Source: Sulfurovum sp. (GTDB lineage: Bacteria; Campylobacterota; Campylobacteria; Campylobacterales; Sulfurovaceae). From it: 64,000 bases of DNA. Position 1 is the first letter of the stretch. Each line of letters opens with the position of its first letter. Below, piece by piece: positions 9,850-17,222 of this stretch. The notes under the pieces were generated by a model. That model did no database searches. It was not told the DNA's origin and saw only the letters and a program-made list of their open reading frames with translations. The position numbers were made by a program, and so were the translations under genes. Where the stretch lies: contig JAGXFO010000011.1 of NCBI GenBank assembly GCA_024637255.1, positions 62,001-126,000 on the forward strand. The letters run 5' to 3'.

Positions 9850-10728
9850 ATGCAACATCTTATAGATACCCTTGACCTTTGCGATGCCCAAATAGTACAG
9901 CTGCTTCATGATGCCAAGACCTTTAAGGCACAACGTCCCCCGCACCTTTTGAGAGATAAACTTCTCATTACCCTTTTCTTTGAAGCATCCACACGTACAC
10001 GATCTTCATTTGAAGTAGCCGCAAAGAGACTGGGAGCTTCTATAGTGCATCTTGACCCGAGCAAGAGTTCCGCAAACAAAGGAGAGTCTCTGGAAGATAC
10101 CTTTGCAAATCTTTGTGCCATGGAGCCTGATGGGGTCATTATACGCCACCCCGAAAATGAAGCCCCCGGCATTTTGGCCGACATGCAGATGACTTCTGTC
10201 ATCAATGCAGGCGCAGGTAACTATGCCCACCCTACCCAGGCGCTTCTTGATCTCTTTACTATAGTAGAGCATTTTGATGGAAATATTCAAGGCAAAACCA
10301 TAGGCATTATAGGTGATATAGTAAGTTCACGTGTAGCAAGTTCAGGCATGCGTCTACTTACGCGTATGGGGATGAATGTTCTTCTTATCGCACCTAAACC
10401 GTTTATGCCCCAAAGCGACTTGCCCAAATACGAAAACCTTGAAGATGTGATAGACAAAGTCGATGTTATTATATCCCTTAGGGCACAATTGGAGCGTCAC
10501 ACTTCCCCTATTTTTGATGATTATGCTGCCTATGCAAAACACTACTGTATCGACCATGAACGCTTAGGAGACAGAAATATATTACTCCTTCATCCCGGTC
10601 CCGTCATGAGAAATATCGATATCTCTGATGCGATGCTTACAGATGAACGCTGCAAGGTACTTGAACAGGTTAAAAATGGTGTCTATATGCGTATGGCAAT
10701 ACTCAAACTTTTACTTTTAGACTCTTGA
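9850..10728 (+). CDS. pyrB: Aspartate carbamoyltransferase catalytic subunit
   Basis: Carbamoyl phosphate plus aspartate to N-carbamoylaspartate, first committed step of pyrimidine synthesis. Carbamoyl-phosphate motif FFEASTRTRSSFE, then HPTQALLDLFTI and LHPGPVMRNIDI separate it from the paralogous ornithine enzyme at 25727. The ATG at 9850 is preferred over one 24 bases upstream because CGGAGGA precedes it by about ten bases. The 292-residue size is normal; no regulatory subunit gene pyrI is present. Confidence 0.96.
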   Translation: MQHLIDTLDLCDAQIVQLLHDAKTFKAQRPPHLLRDKLLITLFFEASTRTRSSFEVAAKRLGASIVHLDPSKSSANKGESLEDTFANLCAMEPDGVIIRHPENEAPGILADMQMTSVINAGAGNYAHPTQALLDLFTIVEHFDGNIQGKTIGIIGDIVSSRVASSGMRLLTRMGMNVLLIAPKPFMPQSDLPKYENLEDVIDKVDVIISLRAQLERHTSPIFDDYAAYAKHYCIDHERLGDRNILLLHPGPVMRNIDISDAMLTDERCKVLEQVKNGVYMRMAILKLLLLDS

Positions 10729-10795
10729 TGAATACGCTAGATCTCTGCAAGCGCCAGGCCCTACCTCTAGCAAAACAAAATAGAGTCAAAAGCTG

Positions 10796-11773
10796 GTGCC
10801 TTTAATGTGGGACTCAAAAAAAACTGGTTTCCAAAAGATTAATCAACTGGGCCAAAATAAAACACCTTTTCTTTTTATTGTCTCCTATGACAAAAACAAA
10901 ATCTTTGCTGAACCGCTCGATGCATTGGGTGATGACATTTTCTATAAGCTGGAAGACTGGCGCAACTACCCCATAGAACATCGTAGCAAAGATTTTACTT
11001 TTTCTAAATTTCCGGTTGATTTCATTACTTACCAAAAAGCTCTGGAGGAAATACTCGAAGAGATACGTTCTGGCAATACCTATCTGCTCAACCTGACATT
11101 TAAAACACCCATAGAAAGCTCTTTTACACTCAAAGAAATCTTTAGCTACGCCAAAGCCAAATTTAAACTCTATTTCAAAAATGAGTTTATCTGCTTTTCT
11201 CCTGAGCGTTTTATAGAAATAGTGGGCAACACCATAGCCACATACCCGATGAAAGGTACCATAGATGCCAACCTCCCCCATGCAAAAGAAAACATTTTGT
11301 CAAATGAAAAAGAGATGGCAGAACATGTGATGATAGTGGACCTCATGCGTAACGACCTAGCGATTATCGGCTCTGACGTAAACGTAGAGCAGTTTCGCTA
11401 TATAGAAAAGATACAAGCGGGCAAAAAAGATCTTTTACAGGTCAGTTCCAAAATTACAGCAAAACTCCCATCAAACTGGAAAGAAAACATTGGAGACCTT
11501 CTGGAAAATCTCCTGCCTGCAGGCTCCATATCTGGCACACCCAAAAAAAGTACACTTAGCATCATCAACCGTGTTGAAAACTATGATAGAGGGTTTTATA
11601 CGGGCGTGTTTGGTGTTTTTGATGGAGAGTCTTTACGTTCTGGGGTTATGATACGCTTTATAGAGCAGGAAAACGCTAAACTTTTTTACAAAAGCGGTGG
11701 AGGCATCACCATAGACTCTGATGCCCAAAGTGAATATGAAGAGTTAATAGACAAAATTTATTTGCCTTTTTAA
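10796..11773 (+). CDS. pabB: Aminodeoxychorismate synthase component I (PabB-like)
   Basis: Chorismate-binding enzyme that makes 4-amino-4-deoxychorismate for folate. It carries the core chorismate-binding domain: SGNTYLLNLT, CFSPERFIE, YPMKGTID, EHVMIVDLMRNDL, and LLPAGSISGTPK near the C-terminus. At about 325 residues it lacks most of the N-terminal region of full TrpE/PabB proteins, as in short single-domain PabB forms. The start is GTG at 10796 or ATG at 10805; neither has a strong ribosome site. No pabA or pabC lies next to it. Confidence 0.88.
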   Translation: MPLMWDSKKTGFQKINQLGQNKTPFLFIVSYDKNKIFAEPLDALGDDIFYKLEDWRNYPIEHRSKDFTFSKFPVDFITYQKALEEILEEIRSGNTYLLNLTFKTPIESSFTLKEIFSYAKAKFKLYFKNEFICFSPERFIEIVGNTIATYPMKGTIDANLPHAKENILSNEKEMAEHVMIVDLMRNDLAIIGSDVNVEQFRYIEKIQAGKKDLLQVSSKITAKLPSNWKENIGDLLENLLPAGSISGTPKKSTLSIINRVENYDRGFYTGVFGVFDGESLRSGVMIRFIEQENAKLFYKSGGGITIDSDAQSEYEELIDKIYLPF

Positions 11774-11818
11774 GAAAATTTATGTAAACTATTTTATAAC
11801 AATTCAGAAAGGTTCATT

Positions 11819-12124
11819 ATGTCTAGACTATTTTTAAGTGTTGTATTTTCTTTTTTTCTACTCTTTCAAGCCACATCCCTCGCAGAAGAAAACCCTACAG
11901 AAGCAGGTGCGGAAGAAATGGAAGTGCGAGAAGCCAAGGTGCCAGTAGAGGTAGAATCTACAGAACCAAAGGGTGAAGAAGAACCCCAGGCAAAAACAAG
12001 GGAAGAAGTACAGGAAAAAGCTAAACCCAAAGATACCCTATCTGAAGCAGAAAAAGAAGCACTGGCGGCCGAAGAAGCAGAATTACGTGAGGCAGGTGTT
12101 GCCGAAGAGCCCATACCAGAATAG
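11819..12124 (+). CDS. Small acidic exported protein, function unknown
   Basis: A 101-residue protein with a likely signal peptide (hydrophobic residues 3-20, ending near SLAEE), then an extremely acidic, Glu/Ala/Lys-rich, low-complexity tail with no predicted fold. AGAAAGG precedes the ATG. I recognise no family. It lies about 45 bases after pabB and faces the convergent lipoprotein gene 12 bases beyond its stop. A periplasmic or surface role is inferred only from the signal peptide. Confidence 0.6.
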   Translation: MSRLFLSVVFSFFLLFQATSLAEENPTEAGAEEMEVREAKVPVEVESTEPKGEEEPQAKTREEVQEKAKPKDTLSEAEKEALAAEEAELREAGVAEEPIPE

Positions 12125-12135
12125 CTCAAGAGAGG

Positions 12136-12660
12136 CTAGCGACAGCCTCTACTGCTTCTGTGTTTCCACTTATACTCTGGGTCATTTCTCACTTTAGAAA
12201 AATAAAGCTCTCCCGAATTTCTCCACGGATCTATGATGATTCCCTCTTGTACTGCTTGGCCTTTGGCAACTACAACCAAGGCATTATGTTCCGAAAAATA
12301 TTCCCCTATATTGGCGCCAAACAAATGAAATTCAAAAGAAGGATATGTTTCTCCGGACAGATGTGCATACAAGGCATCGCTCCACTGATAACAAAGCCCT
12401 TTTTCGCGTAATCCTATATTGACTAAAAAATTATGGAGCAAAGGAGGAGAGGTGAGTTCAAACTCTTTGGCCAGCTTGTGTGTTTTATAAAAAATATCTC
12501 TAGAAAGCTTACTCGCTTCACTTGCAGAAATGGAGATATCCAAAGATTGAAAAAGATATGATAGTTCTGCCACCTTTTTTTCGGATACTGAGGGTGCAGT
12601 CACGCTGCACCCGGCAAGCAAAAAAACAAAAAGAAGGTATTTAAACAAGCGATGAGGCAT
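12136..12660 (-). CDS. Lipoprotein with Cys-His-Asp papain/transglutaminase-like pattern
   Basis: The N-terminus MPHRLFKYLLFVFLLAGC is a lipoprotein signal with the lipidated Cys at residue 18, so I start at 12660 rather than the longer frame at 12687. The mature part has GLCYQW (C90) at a predicted helix start, SEHNALVVVAKG (H125) on a strand, and IIIDPWR (D144). This order and spacing resemble the catalytic triad of transglutaminase/NlpC-type thiol hydrolases, so a periplasmic amidase or peptidase is possible but unproven. It overlaps the end of the rhomboid gene by 20 bases. Confidence 0.7.
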   Translation of the reverse strand: MPHRLFKYLLFVFLLAGCSVTAPSVSEKKVAELSYLFQSLDISISASEASKLSRDIFYKTHKLAKEFELTSPPLLHNFLVNIGLREKGLCYQWSDALYAHLSGETYPSFEFHLFGANIGEYFSEHNALVVVAKGQAVQEGIIIDPWRNSGELYFSKVRNDPEYKWKHRSSRGCR

Positions 12661-13321
12661 ACTCACTCCGAAGATACCTGCCTGCAAAAATAATAACTAC
12701 TACCATTGCCGCACTGTACGGCAAAAGCCATTTAGGGTTTTTGGAGAGTGCAAATCCGCCTATAAAACCTGCCATAAGCCCTCCTATATGTGCAGATACA
12801 TCCACCGCAGGTATGGACAATCCTATCACCAGGTTTATCCCAATAATGATGGCAAAATCTTTCATGAACGCTTTGCTATGTGAAACCATCTTATCTCTAT
12901 GTGCCAGAAAAAATCCTGCTAATGCGCCAAAAACACCAAAAATGGCTCCAGACGCCCCTACGCCTACACTTTCCGGATGCATATACAAAGAGAAAAGTCC
13001 GCCAATGAGTCCAGAAAATAGATAAATAATGACATAAGACTTTGTGTCAAAGTACATTTCTGCCGCCCGCCCTACGATGTACAGCGAAAACATATTCATC
13101 AGTAAATGGGTCATACTTCCATGCAGAAACATTGCGGTAAAAAGTCTCCACCACTCGCCCTGCTGCACCGTATACGGGCCATACAAAGCGCCCAAGTTTA
13201 CAAGGGGCTGCAGCTGCATATCTATCAGACTCTGACTGAAAAATGCAGACACCAGATAGACCATAACATTGAGTACTATCAGTGTATAGGTAAGCGCATA
13301 GAGCTTGATGTCAACTTTCAT
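12641..13321 (-). CDS. Rhomboid-family intramembrane serine protease
   Basis: Membrane protease cleaving transmembrane segments within the bilayer. The 226 residues have six to seven hydrophobic helices, the loop motif GEWWRLFTAMFLHG with HxxxN-type polar residues (H67, H72, N76), the nucleophile in GASGAIFG (S124), and the catalytic histidine in SAHIGGL (H178). All elements of a GlpG-like active site are present. It is translationally close to the downstream lipoprotein, which may be its partner or substrate; that is inference. Confidence 0.93.
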   Translation of the reverse strand: MKVDIKLYALTYTLIVLNVMVYLVSAFFSQSLIDMQLQPLVNLGALYGPYTVQQGEWWRLFTAMFLHGSMTHLLMNMFSLYIVGRAAEMYFDTKSYVIIYLFSGLIGGLFSLYMHPESVGVGASGAIFGVFGALAGFFLAHRDKMVSHSKAFMKDFAIIIGINLVIGLSIPAVDVSAHIGGLMAGFIGGFALSKNPKWLLPYSAAMVVVIIFAGRYLRSEYASSLV

Positions 13322-13327
13322 AAGTAC

Positions 13328-13708
13328 TTAACAGATAGCCTCTGGAAATATCACACCATCCACAAGACCTCTTGCAATTTTAGGAATCTCTTTTTCATTA
13401 TGCAAAAGCACCAAAATACGTGTATCAAAAAGATACTCCTGTGCTATGGGCTGAATCATTAAAGCGTCATCTTCTTGGCAGATAATATACTTTGCCCCTA
13501 ATGCATTGGCAAAAAGCGCATCGTGTAAAGTGTTTACCGCTACTGCAAAAGGAATGTTATTGACCTGGCAATGCTCTGCATAACCATGTGAATCCGCCAA
13601 GGGTTCAAGTAAAATGATATCATCTGCTTTACTTTTTTGAATATCTTCTATGGAAAATACCTTAAAAAAACGATTACTTTTTATCCATGGATGTCCAATA
13701 ATGATCAT
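13328..13708 (-). CDS. Conserved hypothetical protein
   Basis: About 126 residues starting MIIIGHPWIKS. The longer frame to 13753 has a weaker start, and the ATG at 13708 follows an AAGGAATAATC-like ribosome site. The sequence alternates predicted strands and helices (FAVAVNTLHDALFANALGAKYIICQ, RILVLLHNEKEI), suggesting a small Rossmann-like fold. No signal peptide or membrane helix. I recall similar proteins only vaguely from Campylobacterota and assign no function. It follows directly upstream of the rhomboid gene. Confidence 0.7.
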   Translation of the reverse strand: MIIIGHPWIKSNRFFKVFSIEDIQKSKADDIILLEPLADSHGYAEHCQVNNIPFAVAVNTLHDALFANALGAKYIICQEDDALMIQPIAQEYLFDTRILVLLHNEKEIPKIARGLVDGVIFPEAIC

Positions 13709-13832
13709 GATTATTCCTTTATTTATAATATATAACGCAAAATGGGTAGTCATATCTTTGCTATGTTAACACTGAGTTCTCTTCAACAGAGTGCTCATGC
13801 GCCTAGTCTCTCTTATGTTATTCACCTTACAA

Positions 13833-14045
13833 TTATAGTGTACATTCTCTTGAGCAATAGTACTTGCCACCGACAATAATACTCTCTTTAACCGTCACGT
13901 AGGTATGACATTTTGCGCATTCTACAAGTGTATCATCATCCAGCTTTTTTTCATCTGGCGTTTTACCAATTTTTGGAAATCTGCCTCCAAAAAGTTTATA
14001 AATAAGCAAGGCCACAATAGCAAAAAAGAGTAATTTTAATATCAT
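13833..14045 (-). CDS. PP0621-like small membrane protein with zinc-ribbon cysteines
   Basis: A 70-residue protein with one N-terminal transmembrane helix (residues 2-18) and a soluble tail that holds CAKCHTYV and YYCSREC, a four-cysteine pattern expected to bind zinc. The layout matches the PP0621/MYND-finger-like small protein family. The role is unknown. It starts inside the last bases of rsmG (4-base overlap), so it is co-translated with that operon. Confidence 0.78.
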   Translation of the reverse strand: MILKLLFFAIVALLIYKLFGGRFPKIGKTPDEKKLDDDTLVECAKCHTYVTVKESIIVGGKYYCSRECTL

Positions 14046-14632
14046 ATTTCATTCTTTATATAGAGATAATTTCGTTGGTTTTTTTGTACTATATCATATC
14101 TTAGCTGATGCTGTATATTTTCTATTTCATCAAATACCCGAGAACCTTTGTAAAAAAGATATTTCGTATGTGCATCACTTATTTCAGAGGTAAGGTCTAA
14201 GAGTAATTTCGTATTTGTAACGGCGCGGGAAGTGACAAGTTCAAAAGGGTCATGCTTAACCCTTTCCACTCTTTTAGCCTCCACACTGACGTTAAGAAGT
14301 CCCAAATCCATGGCTGCATACTTTAAAAAAGAAACACGTTTTTTGAGTGGCTCAGCCAGTATTACCCCAGTATCAGGTAATGCAATGGCCAGTACAAGGC
14401 CCGGAAACCCTGCACCTGTTCCCACATCTAAAAGTGTTTTTGGTTTTTCTATGAAAGTCAAAGGATAAAGTGAGTCTACTATGTTGGTATAAATAGCATC
14501 TATACTCTTGGCTCCCGTGAGGTTATGTATCTGGTTCCATTCATGCAAAAGTGATGCAAAGTTTTCCAGCTTTACGATGATCTCAGACTCTAAAACTATC
14601 TTTTCGTTGTCCAGGTATTGCGACAGATTCAA
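14042..14632 (-). CDS. rsmG: 16S rRNA (guanine-N7)-methyltransferase RsmG
   Basis: Methylates G527 of 16S rRNA with S-adenosylmethionine. The 196 residues show the family signature LLHEWNQIHNLTGAKS, the SAM site LLDVGTGAGFPGL, KKRVSFL and VTSRAV. The start is a TTG that overlaps the stop of the upstream PqqD-like gene (TTGA), implying translational coupling. This makes a candidate lasso-peptide gene part of a housekeeping operon. Confidence 0.95.
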   Translation of the reverse strand: MNLSQYLDNEKIVLESEIIVKLENFASLLHEWNQIHNLTGAKSIDAIYTNIVDSLYPLTFIEKPKTLLDVGTGAGFPGLVLAIALPDTGVILAEPLKKRVSFLKYAAMDLGLLNVSVEAKRVERVKHDPFELVTSRAVTNTKLLLDLTSEISDAHTKYLFYKGSRVFDEIENIQHQLRYDIVQKNQRNYLYIKNEI

Positions 14633-14907
14633 AGTGCCACTACCCTTACGAGTTCGTTCTCAAGCAATTTGTCCAGAAAATCAGAAAGATCTCCCTCTAA
14701 AACCTCTTCTGTCACTTCATACTGCTCCAAGAGCACATCAAAAACCTCTTTCAAGGTTTCCTTCTCCTGCATCGCCTTCCAAATAGCCGTACCCACCTCG
14801 TCAATTCCAAAATAGTTTTCACTCTCCATGTCAAGTAAAACCATTTCTCCATCTACTTCCTGAGCAAAGACAGTATCTGCAAATGTGATTTTTTGATTGA
14901 GGTTCAT
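14629..14907 (-). CDS. PqqD-family RiPP recognition protein, candidate lasso B1
   Basis: A 92-residue protein of the PqqD fold, the RiPP recognition element that holds leader peptides. It shows the family's pattern: short strands with GEMVLLDMESENYFGIDEVGTAIW, then a winged-helix tail with LEQYEV and FLDKLLENELV. Discrete proteins of this size serve as B1 in many lasso clusters, delivering the precursor to B2 and the cyclase. The B2, kinase, cyclase and precursor genes at 18.5-21.9 kb lack an adjacent B1, so this gene, 3.6 kb away on the same strand, is the obvious candidate. It is coupled to dsbC upstream (TAATG) and rsmG downstream. Confidence 0.82.
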   Translation of the reverse strand: MNLNQKITFADTVFAQEVDGEMVLLDMESENYFGIDEVGTAIWKAMQEKETLKEVFDVLLEQYEVTEEVLEGDLSDFLDKLLENELVRVVAL

Positions 14908-15656
14908 TATTTTTTACCTTCTTGCAACAATTCATCTTGAGATACAGGCGTAAACTCTGCATCATAGATTGCTGGGGTACCTCTTACATTAAGTTCCATG
15001 GTTGCCTGAGTGGACTTGTCTATGTAGGTTTGTGTAGGCAACGAATAGACAAATGGTTCCTTGGCATCTTTTGTGAGTGCCTCATATTGGGTTGAACCTT
15101 TGAGCATAAGCTCTTCAAAACGTGCTTTTTTAGCTGCGTCATCCTTGCCCTGCATCACCCATTCGACCATTGCCGGTGCTTTTTTGTGAAAAGGAAGCGG
15201 GAACAGTATCACATGTACTCTATAGTCGTCCAGTTTACCTGCTATTGCTTTTTCAAACTTGCTGCAGTAAGGACATTCCGGGTCGGTCACGATGTAAATA
15301 TCTTTACTCCCCTTCCCATAAGAAAAAGCCACACCTTCTGTGATGGTTTTTGCGTCCTGTGGAAAAGTGATCGCGCTGGCATCTTTGTCGTATGCCGAAC
15401 CCATGTAAAGTTCAGATGTTTTTTTATCTAAAATTGCGGTAATGAGCTGCGAACCCTGCGGGGACTTTGCTTCAAGTTTAAGTATGTAGCTCTCAGGCTT
15501 TTCAATGGCACCTTTTATGCTAAGTGCCGGGTCCTGAAGCACCATATTTTTTGTTTTGATCTCTTGAAGTTTCGCTTCATCCACGATAATATCTGCCGCA
15601 CCTAGTGTCGATATAAGTGTCATGGTTGTAGCCAGCGCATAGAGTGCTTTGTTCAT
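14907..15656 (-). CDS. DsbC-like thiol:disulfide interchange protein
   Basis: Periplasmic thioredoxin-fold protein: signal peptide in the first ~20 residues (ALYALATTMTLISTLGAAD), an N-terminal dimerisation-like domain, then DPECPYCSKFE with the CPYC active site and a cis-proline region at RGTPAIYDA. It probably shuffles or reduces disulfides of exported proteins. Two ATGs are possible, 15674 and 15656. Each has its own AAGGA, and the two ribosome sites lie in a short direct repeat (AGGATTCTCA twice). I prefer 15656 because it gives the tidier signal peptide. It heads the dsbC-pqqD-rsmG unit. Confidence 0.88.
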   Translation of the reverse strand: MNKALYALATTMTLISTLGAADIIVDEAKLQEIKTKNMVLQDPALSIKGAIEKPESYILKLEAKSPQGSQLITAILDKKTSELYMGSAYDKDASAITFPQDAKTITEGVAFSYGKGSKDIYIVTDPECPYCSKFEKAIAGKLDDYRVHVILFPLPFHKKAPAMVEWVMQGKDDAAKKARFEELMLKGSTQYEALTKDAKEPFVYSLPTQTYIDKSTQATMELNVRGTPAIYDAEFTPVSQDELLQEGKK

Positions 15657-15766
15657 CTTGATGTTCCTTATCATTGAGAATCCTTTATTTGAGAATCCTT
15701 AAAACGCATTTGGCTATAATACACACTATTAGCTTTAAAGGCTTTGAGAAGCTTTTAGATATATGA

Positions 15767-16600
15767 TTGCATAGCAAAAAAGATCATGTTGTTAAAACAA
15801 AAAGGCTTTTCATTAACTCTTTAAAATCACAAATACGATCATGGAAAACATCCGATAGCTTCATCAAAAGAAATCTCTATATTGTTATATTAATTATATG
15901 GAGACCACTTGGCATTCCAACTCGTTTCTTATTAAGTCCCCACTATCGCTCTCTTCTTGCACTTAAGTATTTGAATGGGAAAGAAGCACACCAAATTTCC
16001 AACTATACAGAGTATGACCGCTACCCCGATCTATTCTCTAAATGCAGGGAGCTAATGAATGGGAAAAATGATCTTAAAATATTCTCCTATGGATGCTCTA
16101 CAGGCGAAGAAGTCTTTACGCTCAGAGACTACTTTCCTGATGCTTTTATTGTGGGGGTAGATATCAACAAGGGAAATATAAAAAAGGCATACTCTCAAAA
16201 TAAAGATAATAAAATTATATTTTCGTATGATATTGAAAGAGTTTGTGTGCAGAATGGTCCATTTGATATTATTTTTGCTTTGGCTGTTTTTCAACGAAGC
16301 GACAATAGAAATGAAAGTACTTTTGACAGTAGTAAAATCTATCCATTTGATAAATTCAATCTCAAACTAACTCAATTAAACAGTCATCTAAAGCCATATG
16401 GATTTTTTGTCATTGATCACGCAGACTATTTGTTTGAGGATTCTGATATTGCAAGAAATTTTCACTTTTTAAAAGGAAACCATACAATTGTTCGTGAAAG
16501 ATATCTATATAACAGAAATAATCGAAAGATGTCAGATTATGTAATGTCTCATCGTATTTTCGTTAAAAAAAAGTTTAAAAATTTTGACCCTAACTCTTAA
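15767..16600 (+). CDS. SAM-dependent methyltransferase, CheR-like motif, in accessory island
   Basis: About 277 residues. The nucleotide-binding motif SYGCSTGEE (residues 108-115) and VGVDINKGNIKKA place it among class I methyltransferases, with the CSTGEE form typical of CheR-like enzymes, although no receptor-binding domain is visible. The frame begins with a TTG and has no convincing ribosome site, so the true start is uncertain. The gene is strongly AT-rich compared with the genes at 9-15 kb and stands alone on the plus strand between dsbC and the riboswitch-protease unit, which suggests acquisition. A tailoring role in the lasso pathway is possible but unsupported. Confidence 0.72.
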   Translation: MHSKKDHVVKTKRLFINSLKSQIRSWKTSDSFIKRNLYIVILIIWRPLGIPTRFLLSPHYRSLLALKYLNGKEAHQISNYTEYDRYPDLFSKCRELMNGKNDLKIFSYGCSTGEEVFTLRDYFPDAFIVGVDINKGNIKKAYSQNKDNKIIFSYDIERVCVQNGPFDIIFALAVFQRSDNRNESTFDSSKIYPFDKFNLKLTQLNSHLKPYGFFVIDHADYLFEDSDIARNFHFLKGNHTIVRERYLYNRNNRKMSDYVMSHRIFVKKKFKNFDPNS

Positions 16601-16895
16601 TTCCTGAATACCAATTTCTATAGCAGTTTTTATATAATTTGCAAGCTCCATAAAAACACTTTGTATTTTTTAATTGTGGTAACCAAATTATACTAAAAAG
16701 TGTCTATTTATGGGTCTTATCTGTCAATTTTAGTTCGTAGATTTATTGGAATCTACGTGTGAAAGTTAAATAATTTTAATTAATATTATTATTATTTATG
16801 AATATAAAAATTATTAATAGTATTAAGATTAGTTTTATATAAACGGTGTTATAGTATGTTGTAAAGTTATTACAAAAAGTTGTTTTTAAATATTA
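16601..16895. other. AT-rich intergenic region ahead of tandem riboswitches
   Basis: No gene or RNA gene is recognisable in these 295 very AT-rich bases. The likely promoter of the riboswitch-protease transcript lies at its end. A TATAGT at 16850-16855 is a candidate -10 element about 40 bases before the first aptamer. No clear -35 box is seen, as is usual for Campylobacterota vegetative promoters. Confidence 0.4.
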
Positions 16896-16973
16896 TTTGT
16901 TGTGCCAAACTTGTTGTGAAGCAGGGACGGAAAGCCATGGGTCTTAAATACTTAAGATCGCCAGGTTACCAAA
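16896..16973 (+). ncRNA. Cyclic-di-GMP-I (GEMM-I) riboswitch aptamer, copy 1 of tandem
   Basis: Matches the GEMM-I architecture: a helix CUUGUU/AGCAGG closed by a GUGA (GNRA) tetraloop, then GGGACGGAAAGCC, a second hairpin GUCUUAA/UUAAGA(U)C, then CGCCAGGUUACC. By recalled Vc2 numbering, position 20 is G (16904), A47 is the first A of GGAAAGCC, and C92 is in GGUUACC, so all three ligand contacts are kept. The basal pair is C21-G46 rather than G21-C46, a compensatory change. Copy 2 starts 157 bases downstream. Confidence 0.88.
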
Positions 16974-17052
16974 TACCAATACTAGCGTATTCATGTATTA
17001 TTCTCTTTTTTCTGCCGGTTCTATCTCTAAATCTTATTTAATTCAAAATTAT

Positions 17053-17130
17053 TTTGTTGCGCCAAACTTGTTGTGAAGCAGGGACGGAAAGCCATGGGTC
17101 TTAAATACTTAAGATCGCCAGGTTACCAAA
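17053..17130 (+). ncRNA. Cyclic-di-GMP-I (GEMM-I) riboswitch aptamer, copy 2 of tandem
   Basis: Identical to copy 1 over 78 bases apart from one T-to-C change at 17060, outside the ligand contacts. G20 (17061), A47 and C92 equivalents are retained. The aptamer ends 92 bases before the protease start codon. An imperfect stem GGTAAAGA/TCTTTAAC at 17172-17201 lies between aptamer and ribosome site and may be part of the expression platform; this is a weak prediction. Two aptamers in series would be expected to give a steeper or dual-threshold response. Confidence 0.88.
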
Positions 17131-17210
17131 ATGAATTTTCATCATTTAACCAACATTATTTTAATCATAGGGTAAAGACAATAATAGTTTTTATCTTTAA
17201 CATATATCAC

Positions 17211-17215
17211 AGGAG
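17211..17215 (+). promoter_or_regulatory. Shine-Dalgarno deciding the protease start
   Basis: AGGAG seven bases before ATG 17223. It excludes the longer reading frame that runs through the second aptamer and marks the region the riboswitch could expose or mask. Confidence 0.8.
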
Positions 17216-17222
17216 ATATATT

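Noticed and set aside
16896..17130. cGAMP-type (GEMM-Ib) riboswitch reading
   Set aside because: The position equivalent to G20 is G in both copies and in the third aptamer; cGAMP-specific members carry A there.
17073..17222. N-terminal extension of the subtilase reading frame
   Set aside because: The extension translates the second riboswitch aptamer; the ATG at 17223 has AGGAG and begins the signal peptide.
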